Shown here piece by piece: positions 41,851 to 52,834 of a stretch of DNA of 64,000 bases. Position numbers and translations under genes: made by a program. The notes under the pieces are model-generated. The model had not been told where the DNA came from. It saw only the letters and a list, made by a program, of their open reading frames with translations, and searched no databases. The DNA lies in assembly GCF_040954645.1 (NCBI RefSeq), contig NC_092809.1, positions 76,430,435 to 76,494,434 of the forward strand, in the 5' to 3' direction. The stretch's first letter is position 1, and every line of letters begins with the position of its first letter. The DNA comes from Diabrotica undecimpunctata (Eukaryota > Arthropoda > Insecta > Coleoptera > Chrysomelidae).

Positions 41851-42372
41851 TCAATGAGCTGAAGTCGATGATAGCTGACCTGACGAACTAGGCGCCATCA
41901 CACGAGGTATTTGAGACGTAGATGTCTCGAAAGAAGGTTGAGGTTGTGAAATAGATGAGTTTTTTGACATATTACTTTGGGAAGAATTCACTACATTGAG
42001 TAGATGGCATAAATCTGAAATAAGTGTGGCAGGTCTTTCCCCTACATGTAACCTAGAAGAACAATGGGATGCACTACCTACTCCATAATACGTAAAGGAT
42101 GAGAGGACGGGCTCCCATATTATAAGTCCCATTGCCTTACAAAACAAATCATCTACAATGTTTCGATCCTCGCTATCTTCAGCGGAATCTACCAATAAGT
42201 TCTCGATTGCATCCTGTGCGCATTCATATTTATCATACTCAACCTGTAAATACTCACGACGAACTTTCAAAAGATAATCAATATCGACCAATGAAACATT
42301 TTCTGCAATCCAATTACAGTGACGAATAATTGCATTTTTTGCAGACCGTCTCTTGAATTTGAGGGTGTCCAT
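41851..42372 (-). CDS. gag-like protein of BEL/Pao element
   Basis: 173 codons from ATG 42372, the first start after the long leader. FKRRSAKNAIIRHCNWIAEN, LLKVRREYLQVEYDKYECAQ and DAIENLL resemble the N-terminal helical domain (DUF1759-like) of Pao-type Gag. The C-terminus is Ser/Pro/Gln-rich (SISQPQPSFETSTSQ). It ends TSAH-TGA, and the frame stays open past the TGA for another ~370 codons, so a single substitution would give one 551-codon ORF. Assignment rests on position plus weak similarity. Confidence 0.65.
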   Translation of the reverse strand: MDTLKFKRRSAKNAIIRHCNWIAENVSLVDIDYLLKVRREYLQVEYDKYECAQDAIENLLVDSAEDSEDRNIVDDLFCKAMGLIIWEPVLSSFTYYGVGSASHCSSRLHVGERPATLISDLCHLLNVVNSSQSNMSKNSSISQPQPSFETSTSQIPRVMAPSSSGQLSSTSAH

Positions 42373-42479
42373 TGTTTAGACAAAAATGGAGCAGCTTATA
42401 TTTAAAACTCACAAGACAAACAAGAAAAAGATTGTGAATGAGTAAGAGTAATTGTAAATCCCTGGATTTTTTACAGAAA

Positions 42480-43935
42480 CAAACCAAGAGATACTTGTAA
42501 TAGTCGAAAGCAGGTCTCTATAATAAGACAACTACAAACAAAATAAATCAGAACAGTCTCCACAGACCAGGTATCTTATCAAGAAAAAGATATATCCTAA
42601 ATACTTTTTCCAGCCTCACAAACACTAACGAACACAAAAGAAGAAATGCCTCTACAGACTGGGTATCTTTTTTCACATAATAAATATCCCAAATGTAAAT
42701 GGTTATACTAACCGCAAAAACCGCAAAAAGGTCTCTAGCATAAGAAAACCCTGAACAAGTAAACGTAATGAGTAAATGCTTAGACAAAAGAAATACTCCA
42801 CTAACAGCACTATGAAAAAATCAGAAAGAAATGGGTATAAAAACACCGGAAAAGGCCTCTGTCATTAGAGCAAGGTGCTCTATGCAAGGAATAAAGTATA
42901 TAAAAAAAAGAAATAGTCTTTCGACAGACTAGTTATCTTTCAGTATAAAAGAAGTCTAAATGTAAAATGGTTATAAAAACCGTAAAAAGGTCTCTGTAAA
43001 AAGAGCACCTTGAAAATTAATGTAAAGTACAAAATCGTCTTTCTGCAGACAACTGGATATCTTTTAGTATAAAAGATATACCGTAATGTAAATGGGTATA
43101 ACAACCGCAAAAAAGGCCTCTGTCAGAAGAGAACCTCGAGAAAGCAATGTGTAAAAAAAAAGAAATATGCAATAAATGGTTATAACAACCGCAAAAAGAA
43201 GGTCTCTGTCAGAAGAGCACCTGGAACAAAGAATGTAAAGAAGAAATAGTCTTTCGGCAGACTAGATATCGTCTTTCGGCAGACGAGTAGGTATCTTTTT
43301 ACATAAAAGAAATACCCGACTATATAGTTATGATAACCGCAAAAAGGTATACAGTAAATAAACCTAGTACAACGTAAAAAGTAAAATGTCTTTCGGCAGA
43401 CTGGGTAACTTTTCAGATAAAAGAAATACCCGACTATACTATGGTTGTGATAACCGCAATAAGGTCTCTAGCATAAGAGAACCTCGATAAAGAAATAGTC
43501 TTTCGGCAGACTAGGTATCGTCTTTCGGCCGACGACTGGGTATCTTTTCAGATAAAAGAAATACCCCAACTATACTATGGTTGTGATAACCGCAATAAGG
43601 TCTCTAGCATAAGAGAACCTCGACAAAGAAATAGTCTTTCAGCAGACTAGGTATCGTCTTTCGGCAGACGACTGGGTAACTTTTTAGATAAAAGAAATAC
43701 CCCAACAAATAGTTATCACAACCAACTAGGCTCCTACCATAAGGAACCCGTGAGCACGTCAAATAAAATGGTTATCATAATTGATAAGGTCCCTACCATA
43801 AGGAAACCGTAAGCAACGACATATTAGCTGGTTATCATAACCGACAAGGCTCCCACCACAAGGAAACCGCAACTACACATGAAAAAGAACATGGAAAAAA
43901 GGTATCTACTATCAGAGAACCCTAAACACACAAAA
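42480..43935 (-). repeat. hairpin-array leader of BEL/Pao element
   Basis: A 1.5-kb run of imperfect ~110-136-bp units made of four hairpins. H1: GTCT-TTCGGC-AGAC, at least nine copies, at 42916, 43037, 43249, 43271, 43388, 43498, 43520, 43634 and 43656. H2: GGTAT-CTTTT-CAGAT-AAAAG-AA-ATACC, e.g. 43539-43565. H3: GGTT-NNNNN-AACC. H4: AGGT-CTCT...AGAG-ACCT, replaced by CCT/AGG stems in the copies at 43727-43866. It lies between the primer site and the gag-like ATG, so it would be the 5' untranslated leader. Regularity decays toward 42,500. No coding content. Confidence 0.85.
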
Positions 43936-43959
43936 AAAAACAGAAAAAGAAGAAGAAAA

Positions 43960-43979
43960 TCCGGCTCGAAGGACCATTA
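43960..43979 (-). other. primer-binding site, tRNA-Tyr type
   Basis: On the minus strand the LTR end ...GCAACA is followed by TAA and TGGTCCTTCGAGCCGGAT. This is complementary to a tRNA 3' end ATCCGGCTCGAAGGA plus CCA. From general knowledge, that is the T-arm/acceptor end of insect tRNA-Tyr, whose 5' end is CCTTCG. Confidence 0.8.
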
Positions 43980-45035
43980 TGTTGCGTTCTGCACATACGA
44001 TGACCTCAATATAACAATTGGGGTCATCCTGAAGGGGGAGAGAAGATATTTTGTTCAATCTAGAACACGCTGGTTTCCCCCTTTTTAGATTGAGTATGTA
44101 TATTCACATAAAGAAAAGAAATGAAAACCAGTGGACTGTATAAAACTCTATTTTAAACAAGAAGGTGAAATTAAACATAAATACACATAACCCAATATAC
44201 AACTATAAATAAGGAAGAATATATTACTTAAAAGAAGAAGAATATATGTAGTACAAACTTAAATATTAATCAATACGTAACGACACACAAAAAGAGAACC
44301 ATAAACAAACCATAGATAGAAATAATATTATACAAAAAAGAAATAAAAATATGAATATATATATATCATATAAAAAAATTGATATAAAAATTATATCAAA
44401 CTCAACTCAAATTATATATTCAAATACAAATATTTAAACTCAATTCAAATTATAATCGGGAATGACATATTACAAAAAATAAGAATAGAGTAAATACTAC
44501 AGAAAACAAAACAAAATGTCCAATTGACAACGTTTAATGTTCTGAATAAAGTTCAAAAGTTCAAAATCGCGACACAATATGTAATAATTGGGCACCAAAT
44601 AAACGTACTTAGCCCATGCAGCAACAAAATTATGGTATTGTTCCTTACCCAATGAGAAGATGGCAATCCGGCCACCGCAAAAAATATGTCTTCACCGACG
44701 AATAACAGGAACCACAAAATTCCTAATGTAACTTTTCTGCATCAAAACGACTTCCTCGGTCAAAGGACCGATGCTAAGTGTCTTAAGGTACTCTTAACCC
44801 AAACGCACACACATGTGTGTGGTTTGAGAGATAAAACTCGACTCTGATTGTGTAGATGCATCGCTTATCTCGAATACACATCTGTGTCATTTTGCAGATT
44901 GCCCGTCTCGTAGCATGTAGTTTTTAACCCAGATGCACCCTTGTACATGAAATCTTGATATACGGGGAGAATCAAAACTACCAGAAAAGTCTTAATATTT
45001 AATAAATGTTTATTAACAGTTGCGAAACTGCAACA
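43980..45035 (-). repeat. 5' LTR of BEL/Pao element
   Basis: 1056 bp, nearly identical to the LTR at 38670-39723. As the element is on the minus strand, this is the upstream (promoter) LTR. Confidence 0.95.
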
Positions 45036-45040
45036 CCCAA

Positions 45041-46379
45041 AGAATGGTTAACGTCGATTTTTATTTGTCTCCACAAAAAGAAAAACGCAAGAGAATGCAG
45101 CGATTACCGCACCATTAGCTTGATGTCTCATGTACTAAAGTTACTACTAAAAGTCATCCATAACCGAATATATGACGAACTGGACATAGACGTTAATGAT
45201 ACACAATTTGATTTTCGCAAAGGCCTAGGACCGCGTGAAGCTTATTTTTCACTTATAATACTGATGCAAAGATGCCTGTATGTCAATCCAGATATATACG
45301 CATGTCTAATTGACTATAATAAAGCATTCGATAAAGTACGGCATGAACAATTAATAAATATCCTGAAATCAAAGAAGATTGACTTCAACGACCTCAGGAT
45401 CATATCAAATTTATACTATAAACAGCGAGCAAAAGTACGTGTTAACGTACAGCTGTCAGAAGAATATGAAATTAGACGTGGAGTATTGGAGACAGGGATG
45501 CGTATTGTCGCCAATTCTTTTTAATGCCTACTCCGAAGAGATCCTGAAAAAAGATCTTGAGGGTGAAACAGCTGGAATAAAGGTAAATGGAGTTCCCATT
45601 AACAACATTAGATATGCGGACGACACTGTGATCTTAGCCGGAAATATTAAAGAGATTCAGAGACTGGTGACCAGAATAGCGGAGTATGGAAAAGAGTACG
45701 GTCTAACAATAAACGTCAAGAAAACAAAATTTATGAGAATATCGAAAACTCAAAGAACTAACGAGAATCTTCTAATAAACGGAACCAACGACAAACAAGT
45801 GGACAAATATGCATATCTGGGAACAATGATAACTCCACAAATGATTACATTCAGGAGATCAAAATCAGAATAGAAAAGGCTAGAGCAAATTTCAACAAAA
45901 TGAGAAGAGTACTATGTACAAGGGATTTAACATTGGAACTAAGAGTTAGGTTGGCGAGGTGCAATGTTTGTTCGACTTTGTTTTATGAAATGGAATCTTG
46001 GACCTTGAATGCGACATCAATGAAAAAACTGGAATCATTCCAGCCATGGATGTATAGAAGAATTCTGAAAATATCGTGGACAAAACACGTCACAAACAAA
46101 GAGGTTCTGAGAAGGATAAATAAAGAAATTAAGAAAATAAAGAAAGGAATATCTCGGACATATTACACGTAGAGAGAAATACACCTTGCTCCAACTGATT
46201 ATGCAGGGAAAGATCCAAGGAAAGAGAAGCATAGAGAGGCGTAGAATGTCATGGCTGCGCAACCTGAGAGAGTGGTACGGATGTACATCAAATGAACTTT
46301 TCAGAGCAGCCGCCTCAAAAGTCCGAACAGCTATGATGATTGCCTATCTCCGCCGCGGAGATGGCACTTGAAGAAGAAG
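45041..46379 (+). pseudogene. RTE-A copy 2, main RT part
   Basis: Continues from 38664 after the BEL/Pao insertion: KEWLTSIFICLHKKKNAREC, SDYRTISLMSHVLKLLLKVI, CLIDYNKAFDKVRHEQL (first Asp), then a 4-bp insertion near 45483 shifts the frame to WRQGCVLSPILFNAYSEE and [13 protein letters not shown] (YADD). Further shifts precede MRRVLCTRDLTLELRVRLAR and the tail SWLRNLREWYGCTSNELFRA. It ends GGCACTTGAAGAAGAAG at 46379. It is the same family as 31605-33772, with more damage. Confidence 0.9.
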
Positions 46380-47030
46380 AAAGAAAGGGAGCTGGCCGAT
46401 TTCATGCAGAGGAAAAGGCTTGGTGTACTTTGTGAGCAAGAAACTCGTTGAAAAGGTTTTGGAGATGGATGCAAGTTAATATACAGTGCAGTTAGGATAT
46501 TATGTTAAAACAAAGCAAAGACGGTATGAGTACGAAAGGAAATTGTTAAATGAACAACACCAGAATGGTGACAGAGCTTGCCGGTCCCCAAATGAGTATG
46601 TAATACCGGGGATAACGAGGGATGAGGTTGTCGAGGCTTTAAAGGACCTGATGGAATACCTGTGGAGTAGGGGAAGGTATTGATGTGTTGTAGCAACTGA
46701 TGAGTAGGATAAAGGATAAATAGGAGAGCGTCAGGGTATCACTTTATAAAAATATTTGGGACTGTAAAAACTTTAGAGGGATACAATATGGGAGAATGAA
46801 TGTTTGGGAGAGACCTGCGGAGCAAAGGTTAAGGAGGAAGACATCGATAGGGATAGAACAGTTTGGATTTATGTCAGAAAGGAGGACAAAGCATGCCTTA
46901 TTTGGTTTGAGACAGTTGATACGGAAATACGTCGAGAAGAAAAGAGCTACACATGGTATTTATAGATCTTGAGAAGGCGGACGACATAGTTTCTAGACAA
47001 GAACTTAAAGGTGCCTATCTTCTAGTGATG
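46380..47030 (+). pseudogene. RTE-like (family F) endonuclease start and RT, decayed
   Basis: KERELADFMQRKRLGVLCEQ then ETR and a stop gives the APE-endonuclease start (REL.D.M..R...L..QETRWKG, with the Trp as a stop). After deletions, ITRDEVVEALKDLMEYLWSR, an ERVIQQRLRRKTSIG-like block, EQFGFMSERRTKHALFGLRQ and HGIY.S mark the RT. RTE-A inserted at the endonuclease start (duplication at 46380-46391). The catalytic centre of RT is not recognisable. Confidence 0.75.
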
Positions 47031-47054
47031 TTGCGACCACATTGACCCAGTTTA

Positions 47055-47245
47055 TTCTATACACTCTTCTTCTTCCTATGCCGTCCCCATTAACGGAGGT
47101 TGGCGACCACATTTTTAAAAGCTTCTCTGTCTTTTGCAACGTGGAATAATTCGTCTACAGTCATGTTTGTCCAGTCTCGAATCTATACACAGCAGCTCGA
47201 AATAGATCAGTTGACGTTAGACCAGTCCATTTTCTAAGATTCGTT
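47055..47245 (-). pseudogene. RTE-like C-terminal scrap
   Basis: On the minus strand: IRDWTNMTVDELFHVAKDRE, then AFKNVVANLRWGRHRKK. This is the very end of an RTE ORF, opposite in orientation to the RTE-F pieces on both sides, so it probably inserted into them. Confidence 0.75.
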
Positions 47246-47249
47246 TTAA

Positions 47250-47775
47250 TTAATTTCGTTCTGCATAACGGAAAATGGGAAACTACGAGAAATTGCCCAC
47301 AGGATACAGGCTAGTTGGTTTAACTGGAAGCAAATGAGCGGTGTACTCTGTGACTGAAAAATCGGTGAAGGGCTGAAAGTAAATGTATATAAGGATGTGG
47401 TATTGCCTGCATTGGTGTATAGTGGTGAAGTGTGGATATTGGGTAGGACTAGAAGGGACAAAATCAGAAACGGAGTGATTAGGGAAAGTGCCGGGTGACT
47501 GCAGTCTTAAAAAATATTTAAAAATAAAAAAGGCAATGGATAGAGTGAAATGTAGAAATGAGAACTATGCAGGACGAAGGATAGAGCCGTTAAGGGAAAT
47601 AGAGGTAGAGGAAAACCGAGGAGAAGATGGAAGGACTGGGTGGTAGAGGACTTGAACAAAAGGTTTAATTGAAGATGACACGATGGACACGAATCAGTGG
47701 CCAAGAAAAGTAACAAACAGCGACCCCTAAAAAAGGAAAAACTGAGGAAGAAGAAGTTTTTCTCTTTTTTTATAT
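47250..47775 (+). pseudogene. RTE-F C-terminal region and 3' tail
   Basis: KLREIAHRIQASWFNWKQMS, GVLCD, LKVNVYKDVVLPALVYSGEV and, after shifts, GRGKPRRRWKDWVVEDLNKR match the thumb and tail of an RTE ORF (W..M.G.L......K.K...VRPALVYG.E.W; GRPRRRW.D.V..DL). It ends with AGCGACCCCTAAAAAAGG and GAAGAAGAAG, as at 35385. Confidence 0.75.
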
Positions 47776-49010
47776 ATAATTCTTTATTTTCTTCCAAAAT
47801 GTAAATGTCAAGTTGGTTGTTTTTATTTAATCTTTTCTTTCATTTGAATGTACTTAATTTGTATTTTTTCTCTTACACTTTGTTTCTATTTCTTTATGTA
47901 TAACGCACATAAGTTTTTCTCTTTTAAACAATTCACAAGGGTATCTCCTCTATTATTTCCTTTTCCATATCCATATTCTCCTATTTTGTTCTCCTCTGTA
48001 CTAGTTTTCTCTCCTCTGACGTTAAAATCTCCTATTACAAGCGTTAGTCTAGTTGTTTTATTTTTTCATTACTTATGGGATGTCTTCTTGAAATATATTT
48101 TTAGTGAAACCCTTTTTAGTTTTATTTAGAACTCATAAAGGTTAATGGCAGAACTAGCCTAGACGGCTAGCAATAAAGAGAGTTTATAGTTGTAAAATTT
48201 CTCATAAAAGCACTATATCTTGATATATCCTATAATATGTACCGTTAACAAAAATGCAAGTTACGACAGTGACGTATATGCTGGGTTTAATTAAAGATTT
48301 TTAATCAACGTAAAGAATCAAAATTAACAAGGAATAATTATTTTTGCAACTTTTGTTAGTAATGATGGTAGTTTATAAATAGTTATTTCCCGCATTATTC
48401 TCAGAACAGTTACAAACTCTGTGTAGAAAAACCAACATTTTAATGAAGAAACCAAAGTAAACACAATGAATCATCAATCAGCCAAAGTAACGCCGGAATT
48501 TAAAACACCAGGGTAATTTTTACAAAATCTGATGTATGTACGAGATTCAAGTATATTTAGAATAAGACAAATAATAAAAATTGTAAAAATAAAAACTCTA
48601 AAAACGAATAAGAAAGTGACGTATCTATATTATGTGGAAAACCGTATCACAAGAAAAGAATATATAAGGTAGAAGATGTGGTAATGACCATAGGTCTTAA
48701 GAGTTTATCAGAGTGGAAGTGTACGAACTCATCACTTTAATGTCTCCCATAAAATTATTACCCTCCGAGATATAGCAAATATCAGCTGCATCTTTTGGAG
48801 ACCCGTAAACTCGAAACTGCTGATAGGTAAACTCATTACCAGCATTCTTGCCCTAAAGCGCTGGTTTCGAATGCGGAAGATTGCCTGTTAGCTGTTACAC
48901 TTCTTGTTTACGTGGTAATCTATTAAATTCAGAAATAATTTTAAGCAAATTGCTTTAAAAATTAACTGATAGATTTATGTCGGGTGTCTCCTGGTGAGCA
49001 GCCTATTAAG
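47776..49010. other. no recognisable gene
   Basis: AT-rich, several short ORFs without domains. Confidence 0.6.
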
Positions 49011-49011
49011 G

Positions 49012-49225
49012 CTTGGACACAACTATCATACAGCCTTCCAATCATACATAGTTCGACGACTGGGTACCTTTCTATATACATGGAAGGGTGGATATTTAAA
49101 AACGATTTTATCTTATGTTTCTCATCTCATTTTACAAGTTTTTAACTATCTACCCATGCATACCGAAAAGTACCCATCTTCCGAACTATGTATGATCGGA
49201 AGGCTGTATGATAGGTGTGTCCAAG
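49012..49225. mobile_element. 214-bp palindromic MITE
   Basis: The left arm starts CTTGGACACAACTATCATAC, and the right arm is its reverse complement with few changes. Arms are about 90 bases (through ATACATAGTTCG, TGGGTAC and GTTAAAAAC-like ends) around a ~35-base AT-rich centre. No target duplication is clear. No coding content: the 87-codon ORF is incidental. Confidence 0.85.
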
Positions 49226-50620
49226 GATCCACCAATCTAAACAGATTTAAGATCTGAAAATTCAGCTGCATATCTTTTTGACAGTAAACTTTTTAATGAA
49301 AATATTTGTGAGCATGTGCTATTTCCGATTATATTGAAAATATCCTTCAACTTTGTCATTTTATTTGCATTCGGACTTGGATTATTCTTTCAAACATTTT
49401 ATGGTATTTCTTTACCTGCCACGGAATGCAGGTAGGCCAGTGATCAGTTTGTAAATCTCCCCGAGTCTATTTCAAAATTCCTGGTGTTTTTGCGGTGATG
49501 GATTTGTACTATAAACGAGTGCATTATGGTTATTGGTGATGAGTTTACGTGTACCCATCAGAGTTAACTGAGAATTAGCCGAAATAATAGGAATACGGAA
49601 AAGAACATAATAACTAATACCATTCAACTGTTAATTTCTAGGGAAATGTAGGTATTTTTTTTATACAGCAACAGCTGCTTTTTACACTATTAGCACCGGC
49701 GATCGATATTATTAATTATTTTCTAGATGGGTTTCACCTGCTCAGACTATTCTAATTTTTTGGTATATTAACTCTGTCAGCTTACGTAACCACCCTAAAG
49801 ATATCTTAACTGTGCCTCTTTTTTACTACATTGATAAAAAATTCGACAATGCAAATGATGGGAGGCGATAAAAAGGATCGAAACGAGAGTTATGCAGTGG
49901 AAATATCTTCCGGCCAGATTCCCATCTCTACAAACAAACGTCCCCCTTTGTAGGTATTTCATCTAAATCTCCAAAAGCTCGTCAGTAAGCGGATATTTAA
50001 TCGATAACATCTTTTTATGTAAATAAGGGCTTAAAATGAAGTGGAGTAGTAGGATTTGCGGCTTTTGTACGAGGATTTTCTATCGTTGTTATTAAGTAGT
50101 CGGCTTCCAAGGCGCACTGATATATTAATTATGGCGTTTTGTCTAAGGATTAACGCTTTTGTCTCTATTTCTCTCCTCCGAAATATTCGCTGGTTTACGT
50201 TTTCGCTTATTGTCAATGAGCGCTAGAGAATACACGCTCGGTTCAACATAACTATTGAAAGGTAATTCAGAAAAAACATTATATTTTTTGGAATTATGCA
50301 TGACAAAAAAAGTTACACAATTATTTGTTTTAAAAACGTATAAAAATTACTCCAAATTTATTTGAATTCCTGAAGAGTTCTTTATATTTTTATTTTGATG
50401 CATTTGCAATGTCTATTTGTGAAAATTATTGACTTTGGAATGTCTCTTTTAGAAGTGGTAAAAAATTGGGAACTTTGATAGGATATTTCGTTGCAGTGGA
50501 TATTAAAATTAAATAATTAAAATTATTTTTATTATCAGATTTAAGCCATGGGTCTCATTACCCCTAAGAGAAAAATTTACTCCTTCTAGATATCCATTTT
50601 TTTTAAGAAAAATGAGGTGG
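49226..50620. other. no recognisable gene
   Basis: Nothing identified. Confidence 0.6.
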
Positions 50621-50839
50621 TAAATCTTCTAAAGACCGTACCATGCCGTGTTCAGATGGATGACCTGGCGTGTGTTGAAATCAAAGTGGAACGGTCCATC
50701 CGCACGCAGTCCCCCCAGAAGAGTCGTGCTCACAGATACCCATAGCTTTACCAACTAAAGTCCACCCCTCATCCGGACTACTCATGCGGTAGGTCCTCTC
50801 CAGATCGGTGCATCACATGAATAGCCCGCCTTACATCTC

Positions 50840-51860
50840 TCTTTCTCTATTTTTCACTCTCTCTCTCTCTCTCACCTTTGCTGCATATTTCCTTCTTTCT
50901 GATAATTCGAGTTACTGCATCCAGTATTACCTTGTATTCATTATTTCCCCTCATTGCTGCCTGCGGTATTTGAACTTACTCTACCTACATACATTCCTGT
51001 GTAATTTGTTTCTATTCTCATCAAACCTTCTGTACTCGAATACACACTACTCGGCCGTGTCAGTCACTCTATAGTCTGCGCAGTTTCCATTCACAACCAT
51101 CCCTATCATTTCTAGGTAGGCTCTGAATAATCTGTGCCCTGTTTAAAAGTGGGTAAATTTTTGTAGTGTCTGTCACCACACTTCATCCAGTCTGAGATAT
51201 TTGGAATTAATACCCCCATTCAGCCCGCCCTATGCTCATTTTTCCATTCTTCCTGCCACTTATGCTGCTATACCTAGCTCTTATTTTCTCCTACTCATCG
51301 TTCTCGTATATTTACACCCTTTTCTTAACCATCAGGTGCATGGGTAAGACACCCGCGATCACTTGAATGGCCACCGTTGATGTTGTTCTGTATGCACGAG
51401 CTACACTTAGTAGTTCTTTTCTTTATGGGGTATCTCTAGCATTCTCCTATATTTCTTGATTTTTCACTAGATATTTCTAGCATTTCTAGCACTTGTTATT
51501 TCTACTTGTTAATAAGCCATTTCATTAGAATTTTCCTTTTGTCGGTCCCTAGTCCTCCAACGTTGAGTCCTCCAGCCTTATATTCAAAGAACTTCAAATA
51601 CCTTCGCCAAAGGTATTTAACAGACATATAGGTCTGTACGCCTCTGGTTCCCCTAACTATTTTCCCGGTTTAGGGATAAGTATAAGATTTGCCGTTTTCA
51701 TATCTCCTGGGAACTCTGGCCTTCTTAGTAGGTTGTTGAATTGTAACAGTACCTGTACCCATTGCATTTTTTCTAAATGATGATGATGATTTTTATTACC
51801 TCGGGTGCAACCCTATCAGGTCCATGCACTTTTCCTAAGAAATTATTACGGGCGGCCATG
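50840..51860 (-). pseudogene. R1-clade non-LTR retrotransposon fragment
   Basis: Minus frames in order: GKVHGPDRVAPEVIK (start of RT); LLQFNNLLRRPEFPGDMKTA, LILIPKPGK and AYRPICLLNTFG (RT motifs of R1 elements); then a jump past the catalytic motifs to VIAGVLPMHLMVKKRVKIYE, SISGRKNGKMSIGRAEWGY and FQISQTG (C-terminal domain), CEWKL.RL.SDTAEYCVFEY and ERRKYAAKVREREREKN at the end. The RT catalytic block is deleted and frames are broken. Confidence 0.75.
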
Positions 51861-51879
51861 CGAGTGGCATAAGAGAGCA

Positions 51880-52260
51880 CTATGTTCGGAAATTCGCCAC
51901 GTTCGCTCAGGCGTAACAACCCCTTTGCTCTTTCAAGCCGAACTTTTTTTTGATTTAGTACACTAGATTGTGTGCTTTTTGGAACTTGTAAGGCTTGACC
52001 TTGAGCTCCTTTTTCAATATTCGTTGTATGCTTCGCTGGGATATTTTCAGTTCTTTGGCCATTTGATTACCACTACGACGTGGATTTCGCTCAAGTCGAG
52101 CCTTCACTTTCCGAACCATTTCAGGTGATGTTGCTGTTTTTTTTTTCGTCCACCACCATAGCGTTTGAAAATGCTACCAGTACCATTATAACGAGTTATG
52201 GTGCGATACACAACATTTTATTCACTTTGAGGTGTTTGAGCTGACGAACAATAGCTGGTT
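51880..52260 (-). pseudogene. Tc1/mariner transposase N-terminal fragment
   Basis: On the minus strand, YRTITRYNGTGSIFKRYGGG then a Lys run, TSPEMVRKVKARLERNPRRS, GNQMAKELKISQRSIQRILK and KELKVKPYKFQKAHNLVY form the paired helix-turn-helix DNA-binding region typical of mariner-group transposases. The catalytic part is absent. It abuts the R1 fragment and is unrelated to the mariner at 21603-22908. Confidence 0.75.
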
Positions 52261-52296
52261 GTGATGTGAAGTTGGTAACAGTTCAATTGCGTAACC

Positions 52297-52298
<2 letters not shown>

Positions 52299-52329
<31 letters not shown>
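52299..52329. repeat. TA dinucleotide tract
   Basis: About 30 bases of TA. Confidence 0.95.
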
Positions 52330-52333
<4 letters not shown>

Positions 52334-52830
52334 CTACTATCATTTTCGCATCGATACATTATGCTTTTACCATCAATTTAGCATCGTCTTGCAAAGTAGC
52401 ATCTGTATATCGACGCTACTTTACAAGACCTTAATAACTTTTTTCCTGTACCTGTTACAAGAATTTTAACCATCTCATTGATTAGAGTTTTGATACCGTG
52501 TTGGTATTTTAAAATATCTGCTTTCTCTCTTTATCCCTTACTGAGTTATATAAGTTTATTCCAGAAAATGTTTGAGTCTAAAATGATGGTACAGTGAAAA
52601 TATTATATATATTTAGTTCAGGGTTTTACCGTTTACTCGCTGCCATTATATACATGAAAATGTATATCCCACTTTCATTATCAATCATTTTAGCATCAGA
52701 AATTTGGCATCGCTGTTGAATATAATATTACCCACAACGAAATAGTAAATTTAAGAATATATATATATATATATTTTTCACCCACAAATCGTTCTGGCAT
52801 CATGTTTAGTTAAAAGTAACGGGTTATTAT
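52330..52830. other. no recognisable gene
   Basis: AT-rich, nothing identified. Confidence 0.6.
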
Positions 52831-52834
52831 ATAT

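Larger units (their letters stand above)
38670..45035 (-). mobile_element. BEL/Pao-type LTR retrotransposon, internally deleted
   Basis: 6366 bp, with LTRs at 38670-39723 and 43980-45035 and a 5-bp duplication CCCAA (38665-38669 and 45036-45040). The minus orientation is fixed by a tRNA-type primer-binding site next to 43980 and a purine tract next to 39723. The order on the minus strand is LTR, primer site, 1.6-kb hairpin-rich leader, gag-like ORF, integrase remnant, 3' region with an antisense RTE scrap, LTR. I find no protease, RT or RNase H. The LTRs differ at only three places by my reading, so insertion is recent and was probably helped in trans by an intact relative. Confidence 0.88.

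Noticed and set aside
42548..42787. 79-codon minus ORF in the leader
   Set aside because: It lies within the hairpin array and shows no similarity or consistent repetition between units.
42480..43935. CRISPR-like array
   Set aside because: Units are regularly repeated, but there are no unique equal-length spacers. The repeats are hairpin families inside an LTR element of a eukaryote.
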